Shown here piece after piece: positions 10,128 to 20,021 of a stretch of DNA of 64,000 bases; the first letter of the stretch is position 1; each line of letters starts with the position of its first letter. The notes below the pieces were generated by a model. That model made no database searches and was not told the DNA's origin. It saw nothing but the letters and a program-made list of their open reading frames with translations. Both the position numbers and the translations under genes were made by a program. The stretch lies in NCBI RefSeq assembly GCF_014203545.1, contig NZ_JACHJG010000001.1:186001-250000 (forward strand), given 5' to 3'. Source of the DNA: Streptomyces netropsis (GTDB lineage: Bacteria; Actinomycetota; Actinomycetes; Streptomycetales; Streptomycetaceae).

Positions 10128-12263
10128 CTAGCGCCGAGCGGCCCGGTTCCGGCCGCCGGGGCCGCGGGAGAGGACGCCCGCGAGCTCGTCGAGGGCGTCC
10201 ACCAGGAGCTCCGCGGCGCGCACCGCCACCCCCTCCTCGCCCACGCGCGCCTGCCAGGCGCCGTACGCGTCGAGGGGCCCCGACCAGTCCAGGTCACGCC
10301 GTTCCCGGACGGCCGCGGCGGCGTCCGGGAGAGCCGCGCGCAGGGCCGCCGCGAACTCCTCGGCCTCCTTGGAGGGGGCGGCGTCGCGGTCCGGGATGTG
10401 CGCCTCCATCAGCATCGTCACCCGCCCCATCGTGGCCAGCGCCGCCTCCGCGCCCCGCTCCGCGTTGCGCGAGATCCCCCGGTGCCGTACGGGCTCCCGC
10501 TGGGCGCGGGCGACCGCGTCCTCCCAGGCCTGGCGCGCGGCCCGGGCGTCCAGCAGCGCCTCGCGCACCCGGCGCGGCTTGCGGTCGGCGGGGTGGGCGA
10601 ACGCGTCGAGGACCGCGAGGGAGTAGCGGCCGTTGGCGGCCAGCCAGTCGGCGAGCCGGTCGCGCAGCTTGGGCGTCTCCCAGGCCGGGAAGAGCGCGTA
10701 CGCGGCCATCGCGAGCAGCCCGCCCAGCAGGGTCAGGATCACCCGCTCCTCCACCGTCTGCGACCAGCCCTCGCCCGCGATGCCGAGCAGGAAGACGACG
10801 TAGGCGGCGATGCACGCCGACGCCACGCTGTATCCGGTGCGCATCAGCAGATACATCAGGGCGATGCAGACCACGGCGAGCGCCGCGCACACCCACGGGC
10901 CGGGGTGGGCGAGGGCCATCACCAGCCCGCCGACGAACACCCCGACCAGCGTCCCGACGAAGCGCGCGACCCCGCGCGAATAGGTCTGGCCGAAGTCCGG
11001 TCGCATCACCATGACCGAGGTCATCGGCGCCCAGTAACCGTGCCCCAGCGGCAACGCGCTGCCCAGCGCGTACCCGGCCAGCGAGACCCCCGCGACCCGC
11101 ACCGCGTGCCGCCCGATCGCCGAGGACCAGCGGGCCTCCCGCCGCAGCGCCCGCAGGCCCACCGGCACCAGCCGGGGCACGGTGGGCCGCAGCAGATGGC
11201 GGTACTGCTCCTTCTCCCCGGACTTCTTGGGGGCCTTGGCGCCCTTGGGCTCCCCGTTGGCGGGACGGGCCTCCTTGACGGGCTCGTCGGTGGCTTCCAC
11301 GGCGTCCGCGAGCAGCGCGATCAGCCGCAGCGCGGAGCGGCGGGCCGGCCCCGTGAGCATCGAACCGGACTCGGCCCCTTCCAGGACCGCCATCGCCTCC
11401 GGCGGCAGCCGCACCGGCTTGCCCCACCGGATCGACCGCGCCACCGCGTCCAGCACGGTCCCGGCGGCGGCCAGCAGATCCCGTACGTGGTCCCGCTCCG
11501 GCCCCTCGGCGGGCGCCCCCACGACGGGGTCGGCCAGCGAGGCGAGCACCGGCCGCAGCCGCTCGGCGACACCGCGCGGCCCGCCCAACTGGCGCGGTCT
11601 GTTCCTGGCCTGGCGCGGGGTCAGTTCGGCGGCGCTGCGGGCGTCCATCAGCGGCTGCGCGTCGAACCGCGCCACCGGGTCGTGCCGCAGCCGGCGCGCG
11701 TAGTCCGCCTCGGCGGCCAGCGCGTCCGCGAGCGCGTCGCGCTGCAACCCCCAGGGTCTGACCGGGAAGACGACGATGAGCGCTGCCTGGACCACCCCCG
11801 CGCAGACGATGATCCCGGCGTGCAGCAGCGCCCCCGCGACGGACGTCGGCAGCGTGACGGTGATGAGCATGACCGCGACGGTCTGCGTCGCGACCATCCC
11901 CGACACCGGCCCGACCGCCCACGCCATCCCCGCCAGCAGCGTCCAGACGGCCAGCAGCACCCCGAACACGAGCGGGTCGGCGGCGGCCATGTACCCCACG
12001 AACGTACTGACCGCGAGCCCCGCCGCCACCGCCAGCGCCAGCACGGGCCGTGGCCGCCAGCTCCGCTGGAAGGTCACCAGCGCGGAGGCGAAGGCCCCGA
12101 ACGCCGACGACACCGCCAGTGTCGGCGTGGCGAGCCACAGCACGACCCCGATGACGATCGCCACCCCGGCCGCGCCCCGCACCGCGACCAGCGGCTGCAA
12201 CTTGGTCCGCTCGACCGTCAGCCCGGTGCGGACGGTGTCCTTCAGCGCCTTCGACCAGGTCAT
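10128..12263 (-). CDS. FUSC-family integral membrane protein (aromatic-acid-exporter-like)
   Basis: 711 residues arranged as two membrane blocks (about residues 28-165 and 385-530), each followed by a cytoplasmic helical part; this is the fusaric acid resistance / YccS-like plan. The second block has the family-like YWAPMTSVMVMRPDFGQTYSRGVARFVGT stretch, and a charged linker (KKSGEKEQ) lies between the blocks. Its substrate cannot be told from sequence; relatives export aromatic acids or polyphosphate-linked compounds. ATG 12263 precedes MTWSKALKDTVRTGLTVER. The gene is single, convergent with TetR and followed by the repeat region. Confidence 0.8.
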   Translation of the reverse strand: MTWSKALKDTVRTGLTVERTKLQPLVAVRGAAGVAIVIGVVLWLATPTLAVSSAFGAFASALVTFQRSWRPRPVLALAVAAGLAVSTFVGYMAAADPLVFGVLLAVWTLLAGMAWAVGPVSGMVATQTVAVMLITVTLPTSVAGALLHAGIIVCAGVVQAALIVVFPVRPWGLQRDALADALAAEADYARRLRHDPVARFDAQPLMDARSAAELTPRQARNRPRQLGGPRGVAERLRPVLASLADPVVGAPAEGPERDHVRDLLAAAGTVLDAVARSIRWGKPVRLPPEAMAVLEGAESGSMLTGPARRSALRLIALLADAVEATDEPVKEARPANGEPKGAKAPKKSGEKEQYRHLLRPTVPRLVPVGLRALRREARWSSAIGRHAVRVAGVSLAGYALGSALPLGHGYWAPMTSVMVMRPDFGQTYSRGVARFVGTLVGVFVGGLVMALAHPGPWVCAALAVVCIALMYLLMRTGYSVASACIAAYVVFLLGIAGEGWSQTVEERVILTLLGGLLAMAAYALFPAWETPKLRDRLADWLAANGRYSLAVLDAFAHPADRKPRRVREALLDARAARQAWEDAVARAQREPVRHRGISRNAERGAEAALATMGRVTMLMEAHIPDRDAAPSKEAEEFAAALRAALPDAAAAVRERRDLDWSGPLDAYGAWQARVGEEGVAVRAAELLVDALDELAGVLSRGPGGRNRAARR

Positions 12264-12317
12264 GCCCCCGAGCTTACGGTCCTGACCGCAACTGAGCGGA
12301 ATGCGACCGACCGCTTA

Positions 12318-12365
12318 TTTCCATGGCTGTTTCCGTGCTCGTTTCCATGCCTGCTTCCCTGACCT
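12318..12365. repeat. four imperfect 12-base tandem repeats upstream of the FUSC gene
   Basis: Units TTTCCATGGCTG, TTTCCGTGCTCG, TTTCCATGCCTG and CTTCCCTGACCT follow each other with a 12-base period. They start about 55 bases upstream of the FUSC start codon, in its leader or promoter area. The role is unknown; binding sites for a regulator or simple slippage repeats are both possible. Confidence 0.55.
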
Positions 12366-12420
12366 GACAGGGATTCACGGGGTCGCACAGGCCCTTCCTC
12401 GCGCCCCCGGCCGCAGCGCG

Positions 12421-13368
12421 TCAGGCGAGGCCGGGCAGGGCCAGCGGGCTCCGGGCGCGCCACTGGTCGACGACGGGCTCCAGCATCGGGCCGATCTCCG
12501 GCATCCGCGGTACGAGCGCCAGGGCGCCCACCACCTGGAGCATCCGCGCGCCCTCCATGACGTCCAGGAGGGCCCGGTCCACCCGGGTGCCGCTCGCGCG
12601 CTCGTACACCTCGATCCCGCGCGGGCCGACGAGCGTCAGGTCCCACTCCACGGGCCCCCGCGTGACGTCCTCGAAGTCGTTGAACACATAGCCGTCGGCC
12701 GTCCGCAGGACGTTGTAGGACGGCGAGTCGCCGTGCAGCGTCTGCATGCGGGCGTCGGGGAAGTACGCGGGCAGATCGCCGACGAGCGCTTCGAGCACCG
12801 CGTACTCCCGCTCGACCCGGTCCAGCTCCGCCGTCGTGAGTGACTGCGGGTGCTTCTTGAGCTCCGCGAGCGCCGGCTTCAGCGCGGGCACCAGGGGCGA
12901 CAGCGTCGGCAGCTCGCCGGGATACCCGGCCAGCAGGCCGTGCAATTGTGCGGCCCAGCCGGTCTGCTCGACGAAGCGGTCCTCCAGCGCCTTGGGGTCG
13001 GCGTCGGCCATGTCGGCGAGGCCGTCCGCCTCGCTGACGAACTCCCAGAAGGTCAGCGACCTGCCCTCGAACTCGACCGGTTCGCGCGGCACCAGCGGAC
13101 TGGGCCGCACGACCGGGGCCCCGCTGTCGGCCAGCCACCCCGCCACGGCGAGTTCGTGCCGCTGCTTGGCGGTCTGTTCCTCGACGGACGCGAGCGCCAG
13201 TGTGGGGACCCGCACCACGACCGGGTCCGGCGCGAGATGGACCAGCACGTTGAAGACGTCGTGCAGCACGCGCGGCTCGTCCGCCCGCAGTCCGAGCCGC
13301 CGCCCGGCCCTGGTCGCGAGGCCTACGGCCTCCTCGGCACGCTTGCTGAGTGAGTTCGGGTTCACCAT
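12421..13368 (-). CDS. aminoglycoside-phosphotransferase-fold (APH) family protein
   Basis: A 315-residue cytosolic protein of the APH/choline-kinase fold. The nucleotide-binding N-lobe includes VVVRVPTLALASVEEQTAKQRHEL. The catalytic loop is LHGDSPSYNVL (the HGD-x4-N pattern) and the metal-binding segment is FNDFEDVTRGPVEWDL. The substrate is unknown; such genes are common in Streptomyces and need not confer resistance. The ATG 13368 start gives MVNPNSLSKRAEEAVGL; a GTG three bases later is the alternative. It is divergent from the small membrane protein gene at 13471. Confidence 0.8.
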   Translation of the reverse strand: MVNPNSLSKRAEEAVGLATRAGRRLGLRADEPRVLHDVFNVLVHLAPDPVVVRVPTLALASVEEQTAKQRHELAVAGWLADSGAPVVRPSPLVPREPVEFEGRSLTFWEFVSEADGLADMADADPKALEDRFVEQTGWAAQLHGLLAGYPGELPTLSPLVPALKPALAELKKHPQSLTTAELDRVEREYAVLEALVGDLPAYFPDARMQTLHGDSPSYNVLRTADGYVFNDFEDVTRGPVEWDLTLVGPRGIEVYERASGTRVDRALLDVMEGARMLQVVGALALVPRMPEIGPMLEPVVDQWRARSPLALPGLA

Positions 13369-13470
13369 GGAACGATCCTGCCCGGGGGAGCGGCGCGGTG
13401 TCGACGAGGTTTTCCCGGCCCGGGGCCGCCTCGGCGAGGTGCGGCTGCGGGCTGCTGACATGATCGTCGG

Positions 13471-13995
13471 ATGAACAACCGTTCCCGCGCCGGGGTCCGG
13501 CGGCGACTGCGGTCGCTGGCCTACCTCGAGCTGTTCAACATCCCCCTGCAGGCCGGCCTCTGGTTCGGGGTGATCGGCTTCCCGGTGACGGCGGCGAACG
13601 CCGTGGGCTTCGCGCTGTTCGCGCTCCTCCTCGTGGAAGGCGCCGCGTACTGGCTGGCCAAGCTCCGCCGGCTCGAGGCCCCGGGGGCGTCCCTCCCGGG
13701 CGCCGGGGCCTTCGCGGCCCTCCGTGTGATCAACGTGCCAATACTGGCGGCGGGGGTGCTGTTCACCGTGTGGGCGGCCGTCGACGACCCGGGGGCCGGA
13801 AGCTGGCCGGGCCTCGGCTTCGCGCTGTTCGCGGTGCTGGAGCACGTGAACTACTTCCACACCCAGCTCATGTACGACACCGCCGAGGACCGCCGCAATC
13901 TGCGGGAGAACGGTCTGCGCCGCGCGCACCTAGCCCGCGACCTCGATCGCGCAAAGGGGCGCGCGAAAAGACGTTTGGGTGCGCCGTCCTTGTAG
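13471..13995 (+). CDS. small four-helix membrane protein, unknown function
   Basis: 174 residues with an Arg-rich N-terminus (NNRSRAGVRRRLRS), four predicted membrane helices (about residues 20-38, 43-62, 82-103 and 110-128) and a charged C-terminal tail rich in Arg and Lys. The short segment EHVNYFHTQLMYD precedes the tail. I recognise no named family. It starts 102 bases from the divergent phosphotransferase gene, and its stop is 43 bases before the lipoprotein gene, so it may share a transcript with it. Confidence 0.7.
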   Translation: MNNRSRAGVRRRLRSLAYLELFNIPLQAGLWFGVIGFPVTAANAVGFALFALLLVEGAAYWLAKLRRLEAPGASLPGAGAFAALRVINVPILAAGVLFTVWAAVDDPGAGSWPGLGFALFAVLEHVNYFHTQLMYDTAEDRRNLRENGLRRAHLARDLDRAKGRAKRRLGAPSL

Positions 13996-14038
13996 AGCTA
14001 GATTTGCGCGGTTAGTTCGAATGACGGGGAAAGATCTG

Positions 14039-14710
14039 ATGCGCAAAATCACGTGGGCTGCGGCGACCGCGGTGCTCTCGGTCGGCATGCTCACCGGCTG
14101 CTCGTCCGCTGACGGAGAGAGCGGCGACACCGCGAAGGCCTCGGCCGGCGCGACGAAGGACACCGAGAAGAAGGACACCGGCAAGAAGGACACCGGAAAG
14201 GCCGCCGGGAAGAAGGACGACGCCAGGATCGGCGTCGCCGGTACGGCCTGTGAGCTTCCGGTCTCGTTCGAGGTGGCGAAGGGGTGGAAGCCCGCGGCGT
14301 CGTCCGCCGAGGACGCCAAGATGCTGGCCAAGCTGAACGGCCGTACGTCGGTCACGGCCTCCTGCGTGGTCGACGCGAAGCCGGCGGGCCTGCTCGGCAA
14401 CATGCGGGTCTGGACAGCGGGGCGCACCGACAAGTCGCCGCGCCAGGTCCTGGACGCGTTCATGGCCGAGGAGAAGCGCGTCAGCGAGCAGGAATTCAGC
14501 GAGACCAAGGTCGGCGACCTGCCCGCCGCGGAGGTCACGTACAAGGAGTCGAGCCCGCTGCTGGACGAGCCGTCCCCGCAACGGGCCCTCGCGGTGACGA
14601 CCCCGAAGGGCACGGTGGTCCTGCACCTCACCGCGTTCGACGGCGGCGAGTACAAGGACATGCTCCCGGCCTTCGAGCTGGCCAAGAAGACCATGCTCCC
14701 CGCCTCCTGA
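14039..14710 (+). CDS. lipoprotein with Lys-rich linker, unknown function
   Basis: 223 residues. ATG 14039 gives a short basic start (MRKITW), a hydrophobic run and lipobox LTGC, so Cys21 would be lipidated. GGGGAAAG sits about 7 bases upstream; an in-frame ATG at 14021 is the alternative. Residues 30-62 are a low-complexity linker with repeated KKDTGKKD units that would extend the folded domain from the membrane. The C-terminal domain (about 70-223) has the pattern of the Streptomyces lipoproteins with ...VARTACELPVSFEVAKGWKP... and no enzymatic motif. Confidence 0.8.
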   Translation: MRKITWAAATAVLSVGMLTGCSSADGESGDTAKASAGATKDTEKKDTGKKDTGKAAGKKDDARIGVAGTACELPVSFEVAKGWKPAASSAEDAKMLAKLNGRTSVTASCVVDAKPAGLLGNMRVWTAGRTDKSPRQVLDAFMAEEKRVSEQEFSETKVGDLPAAEVTYKESSPLLDEPSPQRALAVTTPKGTVVLHLTAFDGGEYKDMLPAFELAKKTMLPAS

Positions 14711-14767
14711 ACCTATCCTCGGAAGCGTCTCCCGAGCCGGATGGACGCAAACTGAGGAGCGGGTGTT

Positions 14768-14995
14768 ATGCGCAAGGCCCCAAGGGCGTTCTGGGAAGTC
14801 GGAGCCGCCATCTTGTTCGCCGCCGTCGTGGTTGCGGTGGCCCTTGCGGTCATGGGTGCGTTCGAGGTCGATGAGACGGTGAAGCCGCGTCCCGACAGGG
14901 ACACTTCCTCCGCCGACCTCGACCTCGACTTCCCCGACCCGCCTCGTCCGCCCGAGATGCCCCACCATCCGGAGATTCCCCGCACGGTGCGGTGA
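14768..14995 (+). CDS. small single-pass membrane protein
   Basis: A 75-residue protein with one membrane helix (about residues 12-32, VGAAILFAAVVVAVALAVMG) and a short acidic, Pro-rich outer tail ending PPEMPHHPEIPRTVR. GAGGAGCGGG lies about 8 bases before the ATG. It follows the lipoprotein gene by 57 bases on the same strand and may be co-transcribed. No family is recognised; it is supported by the ribosome site, position-specific GC and a clean membrane-protein composition. Confidence 0.6.
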   Translation: MRKAPRAFWEVGAAILFAAVVVAVALAVMGAFEVDETVKPRPDRDTSSADLDLDFPDPPRPPEMPHHPEIPRTVR

Positions 14996-15009
14996 GCGGC
15001 TGTCGCCGC

Positions 15010-15228
15010 TCAGTGCGACATCCGGCCCTCGTTCACGGCGGCGATGAACGCTCGCCACGATCTGGCGGGGAAGAGCAGGGCGGGGCCGTGGGGGTCCTTG
15101 CTGTCGCGTATGGGGACGGTGCCGGAGGGTATGTGGGCGGGGGCCCACTCCAGGCAGTTCCCGCCGTTGTTGTTGCTGTAGCTGGACTTGACCCACTCCA
15201 TGCCGGAGAGGTCTGCAGTGGCACTCAT
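15010..15228 (-). CDS. DUF397 domain protein
   Basis: A 72-residue protein that is nearly all one DUF397 domain: WVKSSYSNNNGGNCLEWA, then VPIRDSKDPHGPALLFP and SWRAFIAAV. DUF397 proteins in Streptomyces are encoded beside a DUF5753 helix-turn-helix regulator (the WhiJ/AbaA type arrangement) and are thought to act as its small partner. The ATG overlaps the regulator's stop by 4 bases (15225-15228), which fits tight co-expression. Confidence 0.9.
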   Translation of the reverse strand: MSATADLSGMEWVKSSYSNNNGGNCLEWAPAHIPSGTVPIRDSKDPHGPALLFPARSWRAFIAAVNEGRMSH

Positions 15229-16055
15229 GAGGGAAGCTCCTCCATGGCGGTGTAGATAAGCGCCGCCGTGTCGCTTGGTGGCAGGGCGTATGCAGTGATC
15301 AGATCGTAGGTCCGTTGGCAGGTGCCAACAATCTCCGGATCTTCCAGCAACTGGCCCGTCGTGATGCTCTCCTCATAGGCGACTGTGGTGCCGTCGTCCA
15401 TGGTGAGGAGGGACAGTGAACCGCCCAACAGTCCATGTTCCCCGTGTTCGAATGGCAGAACCTGCACGATGCACGTCGGGGTGTCCACAATGGCGGCCAG
15501 CTCGGCCAACTGTCCGCGCCAAGCATCGGTTTCACCGATAGGGCGCCGTAACACGGCTTCGTCGATGATGATCGACAGATCTGGTGGCGAGTCGGCCCGT
15601 AGCAACGCTTGACGGCCCATTCGGGCCGCGACTAGCTCTTCGATCCGGCTCACGGTCAGTTTGCGTCCGCCTGAGCGGAAGATCGCGCGAGCGTAGTCCT
15701 CCGTCTGCACGAGGCCTGGTACGAAACACCCCGAGTACTCCCGGATGATCCGGGCCTGTGCTTCCAGCTGCATCCGGCGCCGATATTGGTCCGGATGGAC
15801 CTCGTGCCGTGCCAGCGCGTACAGCCGCTCGAAGTGCCCGTCCGTGCCGAACGCCGCGTCCAGCCGACCGGCCAGATCCGGCGGCGGCATGTGCTCCGCG
15901 ACCTCGATGCGGGACAGATGGCTCCGGCTGTAGCGGACGACCTCCGCCAGTCTCTCCAAGCTCATGCCCGCGAGTTCGCGGTGTCGGCGGACCTCGGACC
16001 CGAACAGGTGGCGGGCGGACCGGTCCGGTGTCAGTTCGCGTGATCGTCGCGCCAT
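15225..16055 (-). CDS. XRE-type helix-turn-helix regulator with DUF5753 domain
   Basis: 276 residues. The N-terminal HTH (about 15-70) reads FGSEVRRHRELAGMSLERLAEVVRYSRSHLSRIE in family order. The C-terminal DUF5753 domain (about 95-270) includes the marks VPGLVQTEDYARA, VAARMGRQALL, DEAVLRRPIG and IQVLPFEHGEH-like residues. WhiJ-like proteins of this class influence development, but individual targets vary. It is paired with the overlapping DUF397 gene. A dyad lies 17 bases upstream of its start (16072-16095), probably its own operator. Confidence 0.88.
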   Translation of the reverse strand: MARRSRELTPDRSARHLFGSEVRRHRELAGMSLERLAEVVRYSRSHLSRIEVAEHMPPPDLAGRLDAAFGTDGHFERLYALARHEVHPDQYRRRMQLEAQARIIREYSGCFVPGLVQTEDYARAIFRSGGRKLTVSRIEELVAARMGRQALLRADSPPDLSIIIDEAVLRRPIGETDAWRGQLAELAAIVDTPTCIVQVLPFEHGEHGLLGGSLSLLTMDDGTTVAYEESITTGQLLEDPEIVGTCQRTYDLITAYALPPSDTAALIYTAMEELPS

Positions 16056-16071
16056 GCGCGTACCCCCTCAT

Positions 16072-16095
16072 TTTCCCAAGGTTGGGGTTGGGAAA
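16072..16095. promoter_or_regulatory. 8-base inverted repeat upstream of the HTH/DUF5753 gene
   Basis: TTTCCCAA and TTGGGAAA are exact mirror arms separated by 8 bases, directly upstream of the GAGGGGG ribosome site of the regulator gene. It could be an autoregulatory operator, or a leader hairpin in the mRNA. Confidence 0.5.
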
Positions 16096-16185
16096 TGAAT
16101 CTCTTCCGGAGCGTACTCGCGGAGCGCAACGCTGGGGGCACACACGGTCATTACCCCCCCCCACACGTGAGGCACAGGTACTCCC

Positions 16186-16350
16186 ATGCCCGAAACGGCC
16201 ATGCCCCGCAGCCCGCAGCCCCGACCCGCGCCCTGCCCCGAGTGCCGACTGATCAAGGCGGCCTACGTGCTCGTGTCGCGCGCGGGCGACCGCGTCGCCG
16301 CTCGTGGATGGATCGCGGCCATGGGCCGTCACCACCGGGCGGTGCACTGA
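16186..16350 (+). CDS. small Cys-pair protein found beside DUF397/HTH loci
   Basis: A 54-residue reading frame from ATG 16186 to TGA 16350. It contains CPECRLIKAAYVLVSRAGD and RVAARGWIAAMGRHH, a pattern I recognise from small hypothetical Streptomyces proteins near DUF397/helix-turn-helix pairs. The GTGAGGCACAGGTACTCCC leader holds a GAGG site somewhat far from the start. It is divergent from the regulator, and its stop overlaps the ATG of another small frame (16349). Function unknown; the CPEC pair may hold a metal with partner residues. Confidence 0.55.
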   Translation: MPETAMPRSPQPRPAPCPECRLIKAAYVLVSRAGDRVAARGWIAAMGRHHRAVH

Positions 16351-16937
16351 TGGCGGCCGCGCGGCCCTGCGCGCACGTATTCTCCGACCGGGCGGCAGCC
16401 CGGGAGTGCAGGCGCTGCGGGGTGCGGCGGTTCGAGGGGTACGGGACGCTGTGGCGGGACGTCGCCCCGGTCCCGCGGGAGCGGGCCACCGTGCGTGGCA
16501 CCGGCACGGTCACCTTCCGGCCTCCGGGGGAGTTACCGGCGCGCACCGCCCTTCAGCGTCGCCCGCAGATACTCCCGGTTCATCGTCGCGATCGACGACA
16601 GCGGGATCCCCTTCGGGCAGGCCGTCGCGCATTCGCCGGTGTTCGTGCAGCCGCCGAAGCTCTGGTCGTCCATCGCGCCGACCATGTCCAGGACGCGCGA
16701 CTCCCGCTCCGGGGCGCCCTGCGGCAGCACGTTCAGGTGCACCACCTTCGCCGACGTGAAGAGCATCGCCGAGCCGTTCGGGCAGGCCGCGACGCACGCG
16801 CCGCAGCCGATGCACTCGGCGTGCTCGAAGGCGAGGTCCGCGACGGGCTTGGGGACGGGCGTGGCGTGGGCGTCCGGCGCGGCGCCGGTGGGGACCGACA
16901 CGTAGCCGCCGGCGCCGATGATGCGGTCGAAGGCTGA
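16349..16937 (+). CDS. possible small Cys-rich protein reading into antisense of sdhB (uncertain)
   Basis: ATG 16349 overlaps the stop of the preceding small gene. The first 50 residues look protein-like: [31 protein letters not shown], with three cysteines in a zinc-ribbon-like spacing. No stop is met before 16937, so beyond about residue 62 the frame is antisense to the end of sdhB and looks like a shadow. Either the true gene lost its stop, or only its 5' part is conserved. Treated as a likely broken or over-extended frame. Confidence 0.3.
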
Positions 16938-17281
16938 ACGGTCGACAACCAGGTCTTTCACGACCGGGAAGGCCGACGCGCGCCACGGTTCGACGTCGAC
17001 CGTGTCGCCGTCCTCGAAGTGCCGCATGTGGAGCTGGCAGGTGGTGGTCCGCTCGGGGCCGTGGGCCTGGCCGTTGATCACCATGCCGCAGGCGCCGCAG
17101 ATGCCCTCGCGGCAGTCGTGGTCGAAGGCGACGGGCTCGTCACCGGCGAGGATCAGCTCCTCGTTGAGGTGGTCGAGCATCTCCAGGAACGACATGTCCG
17201 GGGAGATGCCCGTGACCTCGTACGTGGTCATGGCACCGGCGGAGTCGGGTCCGGTCTGGCGCCAGATGCGCAGGGTGAGGT

Positions 17282-17285
<4 letters not shown>
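16533..17285 (-). CDS. sdhB: succinate dehydrogenase / fumarate reductase iron-sulfur subunit
   Basis: 250 residues that carry the electron relay between the flavin subunit and the membrane anchor. The N-terminal ferredoxin domain has the [2Fe-2S] ligands in [10 protein letters not shown], with a later TTC. The C-terminal domain has [14 protein letters not shown] and [14 protein letters not shown] for the [4Fe-4S] and [3Fe-4S] clusters. The GTG at 17285 overlaps the sdhA stop (GTGA). The frame continues far upstream, but that part is the shadow of sdhA. Membrane-associated, cytoplasmic face. Last gene of the C-A-B operon. Confidence 0.93.
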
Positions 17286-19228
<1,943 letters not shown>

Positions 19229-19230
19229 GG

Positions 19231-19935
19231 TCAGCTCACGACTCCTGTCAGGACACCGAGGGGCGGGGCGAGGAAGCCACAGGTCAGCAGGGCCGCCAGG
19301 GCGTTGGCCACGAACTTCAGCGCGCGGTCGCGGCGCGCGGAGTTGGCGCCGAGGGTCTGCGCGGCACTCCAGAAGCCGTGCCGGATGTGCAGGCCGAGGG
19401 CGAGCATCGCGACGATGTAGAAGGCCGTGACGGCGGGACGGTCGAAGGACGCGACGAGGTTCTCGTACGGGCGGCCCTGCTGGGCGTTGGGGTTCACGGT
19501 GAGGGTGGTGAGGTCGAGGATGTGCCAGACGATGAACAGGGCGAGGATCACCCCGCCCCAGCGCATCGTGCGGGTCGCGTAGCTCGCACGGTGCCGCTTG
19601 CGCCGGTACTTCTCCGGTCGGGCTGCCCGGTCAAGCCGGCTCAGCTGGAACGCGGCCACGCCGTGCAGTACGACGGAGGCGCTGAGCGCCACCCGCGCCG
19701 CCCACAGGAACCACTCCCGGTGCAGGAAGGGCTCGCCGACGGTGCGGATCCAGTGCCCGTAGTGGTTGAACTCCCCGGCCCCGAAGAACACCTTCAGATT
19801 GCCCATCATGTGGGCGACCAGGTACGCCAGCATGATCAAGCCGGTGACGGCCATGACCGCCTTCTTGCCGACGGTCGAGTGCCACACGGTGCCGATGAGG
19901 GACGGAGGCCGTTCCGTCCGGGTCGCCAGTGCCAT
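19231..19935 (-). CDS. sdhC: succinate dehydrogenase cytochrome b subunit
   Basis: A 234-residue membrane anchor with five predicted helices; it is the single-subunit (diheme type B) anchor, so no sdhD is expected. Histidines that could bind heme lie in [37 protein letters not shown] and [12 protein letters not shown] 19935 was chosen over upstream in-frame codons, which overlap the LysR box. It is first in the operon, divergent from the LysR gene. Confidence 0.88.
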   Translation of the reverse strand: MALATRTERPPSLIGTVWHSTVGKKAVMAVTGLIMLAYLVAHMMGNLKVFFGAGEFNHYGHWIRTVGEPFLHREWFLWAARVALSASVVLHGVAAFQLSRLDRAARPEKYRRKRHRASYATRTMRWGGVILALFIVWHILDLTTLTVNPNAQQGRPYENLVASFDRPAVTAFYIVAMLALGLHIRHGFWSAAQTLGANSARRDRALKFVANALAALLTCGFLAPPLGVLTGVVS

Positions 19936-19993
19936 GGGTCCGACGCTAGGCAGCCGCGCTCGATCCGTCCAAGACATGATGGAGCTGGTTTCC

Positions 19994-20008
19994 ATAGGCA
20001 ATGGCTAT
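19994..20008. promoter_or_regulatory. T-N11-A LysR box between sdhC and the LysR gene
   Basis: ATAGGCAATGGCTAT is an inverted repeat (ATAG / CTAT, 7-base spacer) with T19995 and A20007 exactly 11 bases apart, the LysR consensus. It lies 13 bases before the regulator's GTG and 58 bases upstream of sdhC. Confidence 0.65.
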
Positions 20009-20021
20009 CTATGCTGGACGG

